A stretch of 63,862 bases of DNA from Gammaproteobacteria bacterium (GTDB lineage: Bacteria; Pseudomonadota; Gammaproteobacteria; HK1). The stretch is from NCBI GenBank assembly GCA_009937425.1, contig JAACFO010000013.1, positions 1-63,862 of the forward strand, in the 5' to 3' direction. Shown here piece after piece: positions 1 to 7,163 of the stretch; within the stretch, counting starts at the first letter, position 1, and every line of letters begins with the position of its first letter. The translations under genes and the position numbers were made by a program. Below the pieces are notes generated by a model that was not told the DNA's origin, searched no databases, and saw only the letters and a list, made by a program, of their open reading frames with translations.

Positions 1-50
1 GATTCCTCGACAGATTCCTCGACGGATTCCTGGGTGGATTCCTGAACGGA
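1..50 (-). repeat. In-frame 12-bp tandem repeats in the mltD C-terminal region
   Basis: Four copies of a 12-bp unit beginning GATTCCT lie head to tail in the + sequence. The first two differ by one base and the last two are more diverged. On the minus strand they encode a four-residue periodicity of the type (V/T)-(Q/E)-E-S in the region after the second LysM domain. The array reaches the window edge, so its full copy number is unknown. It is probably a flexible acidic linker. Confidence 0.7.
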
Positions 51-1682
51 AACTGGGGCGGAAACTGCAGGCATGTCCAGACCGGCAACATTCATCGACG
101 CAACATCCATGCTGGCCACGACAACCGGCTGCGGCGTTTCGGGCTCGACCCGCAGCACCTGGCCCACGTGAATGCGTTCACCGTCACCCAGATCGTTAAG
201 TGACACCAATATTTCTTCCCCGACCCCCAGGCGCCTTGCGATCAACCATACGCTGTCGCCGCTGCGAACCGTGTACTGCCCATTCTCTGCCACCAGGGTT
301 GGCTCCGGCAGCGTCACCGCGGGACTTGCCGATGGCACCCGCGCCGCCGGGTCCACCTTGACGCCGTCGGGCAGCGGCAGGGCCAGAACCTGGCCCACGC
401 GAATGCGATGGCGGTTCTTGAGATCGTTGACGGCCACCAGGTCGTCCACGTCGACTTCGAAGTGCTTGGCGATTCCGGCCAGGGTGTTGCCGCGCCGGAC
501 CTTGTAGGAGCGGTCCCGTTGCTGGGATCCGTAGCGCTCGTCCTCGTTGATTTGAGACAACGCCGCCAGCATCTCGTCGCGGGGCGCGGAAGCCGGAATG
601 CGCAATTCAAAGCCGCGCGGTACGTACTTGGCGCCGCGCCAGATGGATGGGCGCAGGGCTGGATTGTGTTCTCGCAACACATCTCTATCGACGCCGAGCA
701 CGCGCTGCAGGGTATTAACACTCACGTAGTCGGGGACGCGCACCAGTTGCGTCGCTGGTGGCGAGTGGCGCGGGATGGCATCGAAGTACTTTTCCGGATT
801 GAAGTGAATTTCCACGGCGGCCAAAAAGGCAACATAGAAGTTACGCGACGCAAAGCCGAAACGCCGGCTCTTGTACTCGCGCACGATACGCGTGATGTCC
901 TTGGTGCCCAGCTTGCGTGCCGCGCGGCGCACTCCCGCAGTGCCGTGATTGTACGAGGTAATGGCGAGAGGCCAGGCGCCGGTGGCGGAATAGTTGTGGC
1001 TCAGCAGCTTGGCCGCCGCCACCGTGGACAAATAGGGATCCATACGCTCGTCGACGCTGCGATCGACGCGCATGAAACGGCGTCCGGTGGATCGCGTGAA
1101 CTGCCACAGTCCGGCGGCGCCCACCCGCGAGCGCGCCTTGGGATTGAATGACGACTCCACGTGGGGCAAAGCCACCAGCCCCTCCGGCAAACCCATGCCG
1201 ATCAGGATTTCCCGAATATGCGCTTCCCAGATACCCGAGCGGGCGAGTCCTGCCTGGAACTTGTCCGACTGCCCGAGTTGAAAACGCAGGCGCCTGGTGG
1301 CGGCCCGCAGGGTCTTATTGCTCACGCCCTCGGGCCACAGGGCCAGCACACGTGCCTCGTCCTGGGTGAGATTCTCGCGCTTGCCCTTGGCGAGGCGCAG
1401 GAGAATGCTCTTGTTGCGCTGCTTGGCGGCCTTCACCAGCCGGCGCTGGGTCCGCCGTCCGGCCCGCTCGGGAAATCGCAACACCTCGTACACGACGCCC
1501 AGATGACTGTTGTCGTGGATCAGCCCACCACGGGTATCCACCTGGGTGTATACCTTGGTCCAGAAGAGGATGTCCGGCTCGAGCGCTACGGGCCGGGAGA
1601 AACCACCGGCGGGCTCGGCCAGAGCCGCCGAGCACCACAACAGCGCTGCGATGGCGATGAGGAAGACGCGTTTGCTGGTCAC
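1..1682 (-). CDS. mltD: MltD-type membrane-bound lytic murein transglycosylase with LysM repeats (3' end beyond window)
   Basis: Cleaves peptidoglycan glycan strands in the periplasm. I read it from a GTG at 1682, followed by a signal peptide (hydrophobic core IAIAALLWCSAALA). No stop occurs before base 1, so the C-terminus lies outside the window. The region after the signal contains the MltD-typical DILFWTKVYTQVDT stretch. An SLT domain follows, with the catalytic Glu in PHVESSFNP and the conserved AAGLWQFTRSTGRRF and ITSYNHG motifs. Two LysM peptidoglycan-binding repeats come next (YKVRRGNTLAGIAKHF and YTVRSGDSVWLIARRL). The last visible residues are a Ser/Glu/Gln-rich tail of 4-residue repeats. 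The GTG is the best start because it places the signal peptide at the N-terminus; the exact start is moderately certain. Confidence 0.9.
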   Translation of the reverse strand, partial: MTSKRVFLIAIAALLWCSAALAEPAGGFSRPVALEPDILFWTKVYTQVDTRGGLIHDNSHLGVVYEVLRFPERAGRRTQRRLVKAAKQRNKSILLRLAKGKRENLTQDEARVLALWPEGVSNKTLRAATRRLRFQLGQSDKFQAGLARSGIWEAHIREILIGMGLPEGLVALPHVESSFNPKARSRVGAAGLWQFTRSTGRRFMRVDRSVDERMDPYLSTVAAAKLLSHNYSATGAWPLAITSYNHGTAGVRRAARKLGTKDITRIVREYKSRRFGFASRNFYVAFLAAVEIHFNPEKYFDAIPRHSPPATQLVRVPDYVSVNTLQRVLGVDRDVLREHNPALRPSIWRGAKYVPRGFELRIPASAPRDEMLAALSQINEDERYGSQQRDRSYKVRRGNTLAGIAKHFEVDVDDLVAVNDLKNRHRIRVGQVLALPLPDGVKVDPAARVPSASPAVTLPEPTLVAENGQYTVRSGDSVWLIARRLGVGEEILVSLNDLGDGERIHVGQVLRVEPETPQPVVVASMDVASMNVAGLDMPAVSAPVSVQESTQESVEESVEE

Positions 1683-1936
1683 CGGTTGTCCGAACCCTTT
1701 AGTTCCTGGCAATCATTTCCCTGGGCCTGCGTGCAACCAAGGCACGCCTCGAGCAATTGGCCTCGAGTCCCTAATATATCGACCAGGAAGCGGTAAAACC
1801 GGAGTCGCATGGCGCCTGTGCACAGCGCACCGCGTCCATGTCCAATTCTTGCGTCTTTTCCGGGGCCGAGAATTGATAATAGCTGGTTACGGCCCGCGAG
1901 TAGACTTGCCGTCTATTTCTCTTATGATGGGGCGCC

Positions 1937-2707
1937 ATGAGTGAGTCCAATGAATCCCCTGTCACCGGCGTCACGCCCCATCCGCCTTTGCAGAAGTACT
2001 ATCAGGGGGAGCCCCAGCGACGCGGTTTCGTCACCGGGCTCTTCGATCGAACCGCGCCCCATTACGACTGGATCAATCGCGTCATGTCGCTTGGCTCGGG
2101 GGTGCGTTACAGACGCGACGCGTTGCGCCGCGCCGGTCTGGTACCGGGCAATCGCTTGCTGGACGTGGCCATCGGCACAGGCCTGGTGGCACGTGCCGCC
2201 GGTGACATTCTAGGCGACGGTGGTCAGGTTACCGGGGTGGATTTGAGCATGGGTATGCTTGCCCAGGCGCGTAAGTCCCTGCCAGTCACGCTGGTGCAGG
2301 GCGTCGCCGAGAGACTGCCTCTGGCCGACGGCTGCGCGGACGTGGTGACCATGGGCTATGCGCTGCGCCACGTCACGGATCTCGAGAGCGCCTTTCGCGA
2401 GTACCTGCGGGTGTTAAAACCCGGCGGGACTCTGTTGATTCTGGAACTGACTCGCCCGGCCGCCGATTCGGCCACCTACCGGTTTACGCGTTTTTATCTC
2501 CACACCATCGTGCCCTTGCTGGCGCGGTTGGGCCCCGGCGGGCCCGAGTCGCAAACACTCATGGAATATTTCTGGGACACGGTGGACAACTGTGTGCCGC
2601 CGGCCACCATCCTCGCGGCGTTGGCCGATAGCGGCTTCACTTCGCCCCGCCAGAACGTGGTGCACCGGGTGTTCAGCGAATACGTGGCGACGAAACCCCG
2701 GGACTAA
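1937..2707 (+). CDS. UbiE/COQ5-like class I SAM-dependent methyltransferase
   Basis: A 256-residue protein with a Rossmann SAM-binding fold: motif I is LLDVAIGTGLVARAAG, followed by the acidic end of strand 2 (TGVDLSMGMLAQA) and a post-motif LRVLKPGGTLLILELTRP. The region FVTGLFDRTAPHYDWINRVMSLG closely matches the N-terminal signature of ubiquinone/menaquinone C-methyltransferases. It ends convergently with the small lipoprotein gene, with stop codons overlapping by about 3 bp. Because it sits beside an aryl-polyene operon it could methylate the aryl head group, but a quinone role is equally possible; there are no other quinone genes nearby. Family call is firm, substrate unknown. Confidence 0.85.
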   Translation: MSESNESPVTGVTPHPPLQKYYQGEPQRRGFVTGLFDRTAPHYDWINRVMSLGSGVRYRRDALRRAGLVPGNRLLDVAIGTGLVARAAGDILGDGGQVTGVDLSMGMLAQARKSLPVTLVQGVAERLPLADGCADVVTMGYALRHVTDLESAFREYLRVLKPGGTLLILELTRPAADSATYRFTRFYLHTIVPLLARLGPGGPESQTLMEYFWDTVDNCVPPATILAALADSGFTSPRQNVVHRVFSEYVATKPRD

Positions 2708-3102
2708 ATACCCACCAGCTGCGAATTGATCGCATTGGTCAAATTCTGGATCCAACCATTGTAGTTCTTGTGGATCGTGTTGCTGGCGGCGTTGTACTTC
2801 AGGTTGGTGCTGTCCTTGTAATTAATGCTGAATTCATCGAGGGTATAAGTGATGTCGACCACCGCCACGTGACTGCGGAGATAAATGCTGCCCACGATGT
2901 GCCCCGGTGTCTCCTCCTTCATCTGCCATCCAAGTCCGGTCCCGGCAGTTTTAATCGCCTTCGCCACGTCGGAGAGATCGTAGTTGGTACTCGACACATT
3001 GACGGGCGCATTCTCGACATTGCGTACCGGCGTCGGCGCGCAGGCAATCATCAGAACCGCCAAGGCGCTGACGGCGATTACGTTCAATAGTTTAGAGCTC
3101 AT
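2704..3102 (-). CDS. Small predicted outer-membrane lipoprotein
   Basis: A 132-residue protein with a short basic N-terminus, a hydrophobic stretch and a lipobox ending IAC, so it should be lipidated and exported. The mature part has no motif I recognise. The start at 3102 is chosen because GGAG lies 8 bp upstream; a longer open frame reaches 3492 but overlaps the glycosyltransferase and lacks support. It lies about 50 bp downstream of the glycosyltransferase on the same strand, so it may be the last gene of the aryl-polyene operon. It is not obviously the DUF3261 lipoprotein seen in some aryl-polyene clusters. Confidence 0.75.
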   Translation of the reverse strand: MSSKLLNVIAVSALAVLMIACAPTPVRNVENAPVNVSSTNYDLSDVAKAIKTAGTGLGWQMKEETPGHIVGSIYLRSHVAVVDITYTLDEFSINYKDSTNLKYNAASNTIHKNYNGWIQNLTNAINSQLVGI

Positions 3103-3152
3103 CGCTATTACTCCGTTCATGGTCTCTGGATGGATTCGATCGCTCTCACAGT

Positions 3153-3932
3153 CTAGCTCAATGCATCGGGGCTTTTCGCCTCCGATTCGTTGAGCGTGAT
3201 TCCAGGGTGCGCCAACAACCCAAGTGATCGCAGCAAGCCCAGCGGATACAGTCCGCTTCGGATCAAGTTTCCCGCAACCATCAGAATGATCCGCATGGTG
3301 TCGGAGGCGGCCCGGTAGTGGCTCGCACGAGGACTGCCTCCGTAAATTGTATCGATGGGGATGCAGCGCGCATAGCAGCCGATGCGCGCGGCCTCGATGA
3401 GCACCTCGCTTTCGAATACGAAGCTGTTGCGGCGCCCGCCGCGCACTCCCAGGCGTTGCAGCAGCGCCGCCGGGTAGAGCCGGTAGCCGCACTGAGAGTC
3501 GCGGATAGGATATCCGGCCGCCCAGGCGATCCAGAAGTCCGCCTGCCAGTTTCCGAAACGTCGCGATCGCGGCATGCTGTCGCGCCCCTGGAGGCGTGCC
3601 GCGATGATGATGTCGCCGGGATACTTTACCGCCGCCTCGATTAATCGCGGAATATCCGCCGGCCGGTGTTGCCCGTCGGCATCCAGTGTAATTACAACAT
3701 CCATCGACTGCGCCAGCGCCGCGGCGAATCCCCGAGCCATGCTGGCGGCCTTTCCCAGGTTGGTGTCGTTTCTAATCAGCGTGACGGGAAGCTCGAGGAG
3801 CTGCGTTGCCGTGTCGTCGTCGGAGCCGTCGTCGACGACAACCACGGTTTGCGTGTACTGCAGGGCCTCCTCGGCGATCCCCGCTACCGTGGCGGCCTCG
3901 TTGAAAGCCGGGATGACAACTGCGACTCGCAT
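3153..3932 (-). CDS. Family 2 glycosyltransferase of the aryl-polyene locus
   Basis: GT-A fold glycosyltransferase: the N-terminus VAVVIPAFNEAATVAGI is followed by VVVVDDGSDDDT and the DxD-containing VITLDADGQHRP. The central CGYRLYP stretch is also typical of GT2 dolichyl-phosphate-mannose-synthase-like enzymes. It has no N-terminal membrane span and is 259 residues long. In many aryl-polyene clusters a GT2 domain is fused to an LpxL-like acyltransferase; here the two activities are in separate genes (the acyltransferase is at 10091-10984). Its likely role is to glycosylate the pigment or its carrier lipid (inference). The start at 3932 is 11 bp downstream of the reductase stop. Confidence 0.88.
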   Translation of the reverse strand: MRVAVVIPAFNEAATVAGIAEEALQYTQTVVVVDDGSDDDTATQLLELPVTLIRNDTNLGKAASMARGFAAALAQSMDVVITLDADGQHRPADIPRLIEAAVKYPGDIIIAARLQGRDSMPRSRRFGNWQADFWIAWAAGYPIRDSQCGYRLYPAALLQRLGVRGGRRNSFVFESEVLIEAARIGCYARCIPIDTIYGGSPRASHYRAASDTMRIILMVAGNLIRSGLYPLGLLRSLGLLAHPGITLNESEAKSPDALS

Positions 3933-3943
3933 GGCGTCGGACG

Positions 3944-4663
3944 TCAGATCATCGCTCCGTTGATGCCGATCACCTGGCCGGAAATATAAGACGACTGTTC
4001 CGAAACCAGAAATGCCACCAGAGCGGCTACCTCATCGGCCCGACCGGCGCGCTTCATGGGCACCAGTGCTTCGATTTGGCTCTCGTCGAAAACCGCGTCG
4101 GACATGTCGCCGGCGATGATGCCCGGGGCCACGGCATTCACTGTCACGCCCCGCGAGGCGAGCTCTCTCGCCAGGGACCGCGTGGCGCCGTGTATGCCGG
4201 CCTTGGCCGCCGCGTAGTTTGCCTGGCCGCGGGTGCCGACCACCGCCGACACCGAAGAAATACTCACGATGCGTCCCCAGCGTTTACTGATCATCGGCAT
4301 CAGCAGCGGTTGTGTGACGTTGAAGAAACCGTTGAGCGACACGTCGATGACCTCGTCCCACTGGGCGCGGCTCATACCGGGCATGGGCGCATCGGCGTGA
4401 ATGCCCGCGTTGTTCACCACTACCTGCACCGCCTCATGGGCGCACAGCGCCTCCAGGTATTGACGTGTGCGCTGGGCGTCGGTGACGTCAAATACGGCCA
4501 CCTCGGCATTGCCGCCGCCGCTGCGGATCTCTGCCGCCAGATCCTCGGCGCGCTGTGCGTTGCGGTTGGCGTGCACGATGACGTCGAGCCCGTCGGCAGC
4601 CAGACGCCGGCATATGGCGGAGCCGATCCCACCGCTTGCGCCGGTCACCAGCGCACGAGTCAC
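3944..4663 (-). CDS. fabG: 3-oxoacyl-ACP reductase (FabG family) of the aryl-polyene locus
   Basis: Short-chain dehydrogenase that would reduce the beta-keto group of the growing polyene chain with NADPH. It has the cofactor motif TGASGGIGSAI, the NNAG motif, and a catalytic Ser-Tyr-Lys set in SISSVSAVVG and QANYAAAKAG. The C-terminus carries SSYISGQVIGINGAMI, where FabG normally has VTG.. VDGG. Its start codon overlaps the stop of the upstream dehydratase gene by 4 bp (ATGA), indicating translational coupling. At 239 residues it has the usual FabG length. Confidence 0.92.
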   Translation of the reverse strand: MTRALVTGASGGIGSAICRRLAADGLDVIVHANRNAQRAEDLAAEIRSGGGNAEVAVFDVTDAQRTRQYLEALCAHEAVQVVVNNAGIHADAPMPGMSRAQWDEVIDVSLNGFFNVTQPLLMPMISKRWGRIVSISSVSAVVGTRGQANYAAAKAGIHGATRSLARELASRGVTVNAVAPGIIAGDMSDAVFDESQIEALVPMKRAGRADEVAALVAFLVSEQSSYISGQVIGINGAMI

Positions 4664-5100
4664 GATGCTTCCCCCGGAACCGGCACGATGGTCAGGCGCC
4701 CGCTGGCGAGCAACTGGCCATCGGCGCTCACATGGAAGCGATACAGAATGCTATCGCCCATGGTGAGCAGGCGCTCGGCATCGATTTGCAGATCTGCATG
4801 CACGTCGTCCAAAGCGGCCACGTGGACTTCGAAATCCCTGGCGGCGGCCAGGTACTTTGGCGGCACGCGGCGACCACCGTCCCCCGCCACCAACCCGCCG
4901 TGCACCGCCGTCGCCTGGGCCGCGTACTCGAGAAGATGTATGGACGACAACGTACCGTCACGCCGTAACGGGTGCTCGGCGCGCCGGTGGCTGGCGCTGC
5001 GACAGGAAACCGAGGCCTGGTCCCAGGATGCAACCGCGTCGATCAAACACATGCTGCCCGCATGGGGAACGAGCGCGGCCACTGCTTGCCCGGTGGTCAT
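4660..5100 (-). CDS. Aryl-polyene dehydratase, hot-dog fold (ApeP-like)
   Basis: A 146-residue hot-dog-fold protein that in this context would dehydrate 3-hydroxyacyl-ACP intermediates. The N-terminal LVPHAGSMCLIDAV with a conserved His is typical of the ApeP/3-hydroxylacyl-ACP dehydratase family. The helix HLLEYAAQATAVHGGLVAG is the hot-dog central helix. The start at 5100 overlaps the preceding stop (ATGA). The same frame stays open up to 5361 but overlaps the chain-length-factor gene. A second, FabZ-like dehydratase is encoded at 10986-11297; in known aryl-polyene systems two such proteins act as a pair. Confidence 0.85.
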   Translation of the reverse strand: MTTGQAVAALVPHAGSMCLIDAVASWDQASVSCRSASHRRAEHPLRRDGTLSSIHLLEYAAQATAVHGGLVAGDGGRRVPPKYLAAARDFEVHVAALDDVHADLQIDAERLLTMGDSILYRFHVSADGQLLASGRLTIVPVPGEAS

Positions 5101-5888
5101 TTCTCGTCCAGCTTCACGGCCAGTTGCAAACCGTTCACATGAGGCAGAACGACGCGCCCGGGGACGCCGGCGGCCAACGCCCGCAGCAGTGGAAGTCCAG
5201 CAGCCGCCGGATTGCTCACCCGCAACCACTCGAGATCCCTGCAAGCCATGGCCTCTACCGGCTGCTGGTTTACCGTCTCGATACTGAGCCCCGTGGACTG
5301 GGCCGTAGGATCGGGGCTCAACACCATGGCGACGGCAAAAGGTGGATAGGCGCCGGTGCAAGCGACGAGGGGATCCGGTGGCGCCTGGTCATAGGCCACC
5401 AGCAGCACCGGGCGTGCCTCCACCTGCAGCTGCGCACAGGCCTCCATCAAACCGGCGACAAAACTCGCACCATAGGCGGATACGGTGGTGGAAGGCATGG
5501 ACGAGCGCGCCGCGATGGCCCAGTAGCCCGCCGCGGCGTTGTGAACGGAATTGTGGAACTGTGTGGGCGATACCGGGCGCTCGGGCTGGGTCAGCGCGAC
5601 ACAGATGCGGTCCAATATTTCAGTGTCTCCGTCGCGGGTCGCAAACACCGAGCAAACATCATCGATGGCGAGACTGGACTGCGCCATGGCCTCCTCGGCG
5701 ACCTTCAGCGCCAGGCGCACGGTGGAAGAGACCCGGCGCCGCTCGTTGGCGGGCAACAACTTCGACATACATGGCGGGCTCTCTCCGCCCCTGTAGCTGC
5801 TTTCATCGGCGAGCATCGTGACGGCGTCGGCCCAACTGGCCATGCCCGGCCCCGCAAGCCCCAGTGCGTCCACATGCACCGAGCTCAT
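5097..5888 (-). CDS. Ketosynthase-like chain-length factor of the aryl-polyene locus (ApeC-like)
   Basis: A 263-residue protein of the N-terminal-ketoacyl-synthase-like family (ketoacyl-synt_2). Recognisable parts are PTQFHNSVHNAAAGYW and PSTTVSAYGASFVAGLMEA, where a true ketosynthase would have its nucleophilic Cys. The expected Cys is absent, so it should be a non-catalytic partner of the ketosynthase encoded immediately upstream, in the manner of chain-length factors of type II polyketide synthases. Both ends overlap neighbours by 4 bp. The start at 5888 is preferred over in-frame positions up to 6434, which lie inside the ketosynthase. Confidence 0.82.
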   Translation of the reverse strand: MSSVHVDALGLAGPGMASWADAVTMLADESSYRGGESPPCMSKLLPANERRRVSSTVRLALKVAEEAMAQSSLAIDDVCSVFATRDGDTEILDRICVALTQPERPVSPTQFHNSVHNAAAGYWAIAARSSMPSTTVSAYGASFVAGLMEACAQLQVEARPVLLVAYDQAPPDPLVACTGAYPPFAVAMVLSPDPTAQSTGLSIETVNQQPVEAMACRDLEWLRVSNPAAAGLPLLRALAAGVPGRVVLPHVNGLQLAVKLDEK

Positions 5889-7081
5889 GACACTGCTCCG
5901 AGCACCAGGCTGCAGTTGCTGCCGCCGAATCCGAAGGAATTGCTCAGCACCCGCGTCACCGGCACGGCACGATTCTCCAGCAGAACAGCGGCGGACAATT
6001 CCGGATCCAGACGCTGGCTGTTCAATGTGCCGGGAATGAAGCCGCGCTCGATGCTGCCGAGAGCGAACAATGTTTCGGTAATTCCAGCCGCCCCCAGAGT
6101 ATGGCCGGTAAAACCCTTGGTGGCGCTGCAGGTTGTGCCGCTGCCGAAGACCTGCATCACCGCCCGATCTTCGGACTCGTCGTTGGCCCAGGTGCCGGTT
6201 CCGTGCAGATTGATGTAGTCGATGGCATCCGCCGTCAGCCCGGCTCTCTCCAGCGCCGTCTTCATAGCCGCCGCGGCGCCCGCACCTTCGGGATGTGGCG
6301 AGGACATGTGATATGCGTCGCTGCTTTCCCCGTAGCCGAGCAACGCCACACCCACCGCACCATCGACCATCTTCTCCAGCAACGCGAAGCCGGCGCCTTC
6401 GCCGATGTTCATTCCGTGGCGCTCGGCGTCCCACGGCCGGCAGGGTCTATCCGATACCAACCCCAGGGAGCTGAAACCGTAAAGCGTCGAAAAGCACAGG
6501 GAGTCTGCACCGCCCACCACGGCGGCATCGCACAGACCGGCCTTGATGTGGCGGTAGGCAGACGCGAAAACTTTTGCGCTGGACGAACATGCCGTGGACA
6601 CGGACATCACCGGTCCCTGCAGAGACAGAAATCGGCGTGTGAACTCGGCCACCGACATGACGTTCTGGGTACCGAAGTAGGAGAAATCCGCGGGCAAAGC
6701 GCCGCTGACGGGATCACGATGCCGGTACGCAAGTTCGGCCTGTAACACACCAGAGGTGCTGGTGCCGATAAAAACGCCGATCCGCGCCGCACCGTAGCGA
6801 TCCCGCGCCTGCGCCACCCGCTCGACGAAATCATCCTGGCGCAAGCCGAGCTGAGCCAGTCGATTGTTCCTGCAGTCGAAGCCGGCCAACTCATCCACGA
6901 CCGGCTCGTCTTCCAATCCGTCCACGCGGCCGATCCAGGTGTCCAGATCCGCGTCGTCGAAATCGCAGCGCCGCAGCCCTCCCTGCGCCGCTTCCAGGGC
7001 ATCGAAGCACGCCCGGGACCCTCGTCCAAGGGCATTGACCAGCGTACTTGCGCTGATGAGCAGTGCATCGGCAGGCATCAT
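5885..7081 (-). CDS. Beta-ketoacyl-ACP synthase of the aryl-polyene locus (ApeO-like)
   Basis: Condensing enzyme of the FabF type that would extend the polyene by two carbons per cycle. Active-site Cys is in STACSSSAKVF, with catalytic histidines in NLHGTGTWAND and TKGFTGHTLGAAG, and a C-terminal NSFGFGGSNCSLV. All three residues are present, so it should be catalytic. Two consecutive ATG codons (7081, 7078) are the likely start; an upstream TTG at 7141 is possible. About 80 bp separate it from the exporter gene upstream, the longest gap in the operon, which could hold an internal promoter. Confidence 0.92.
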   Translation of the reverse strand: MMPADALLISASTLVNALGRGSRACFDALEAAQGGLRRCDFDDADLDTWIGRVDGLEDEPVVDELAGFDCRNNRLAQLGLRQDDFVERVAQARDRYGAARIGVFIGTSTSGVLQAELAYRHRDPVSGALPADFSYFGTQNVMSVAEFTRRFLSLQGPVMSVSTACSSSAKVFASAYRHIKAGLCDAAVVGGADSLCFSTLYGFSSLGLVSDRPCRPWDAERHGMNIGEGAGFALLEKMVDGAVGVALLGYGESSDAYHMSSPHPEGAGAAAAMKTALERAGLTADAIDYINLHGTGTWANDESEDRAVMQVFGSGTTCSATKGFTGHTLGAAGITETLFALGSIERGFIPGTLNSQRLDPELSAAVLLENRAVPVTRVLSNSFGFGGSNCSLVLGAVS

Positions 7082-7163
7082 GATTCTACGAAAAGGCTCG
7101 GTTCCCGGGTGTTTCCCGACGCAGCCGCCGGGTAGCGCCAATTGTATCAGTGCAGAAGCGCGA

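Noticed and set aside
408-1151. Plus-strand open frame of 247 codons inside mltD
   Set aside because: Antisense to the SLT and LysM domains, whose catalytic and ligand motifs are clear on the minus strand; translated product has no recognisable motif.
4076-5287. Plus-strand open frame of 403 codons over the FabG and ApeP-like genes
   Set aside because: Antisense to an SDR with a complete catalytic set; no independent evidence.
4857-6218. Plus-strand open frame of 453 codons across the aryl-polyene dehydratase and ketosynthase genes
   Set aside because: Opposes three overlapping minus-strand genes with recognised active sites; sequence is Arg/His/Gly-rich, typical of antisense GC-rich coding.
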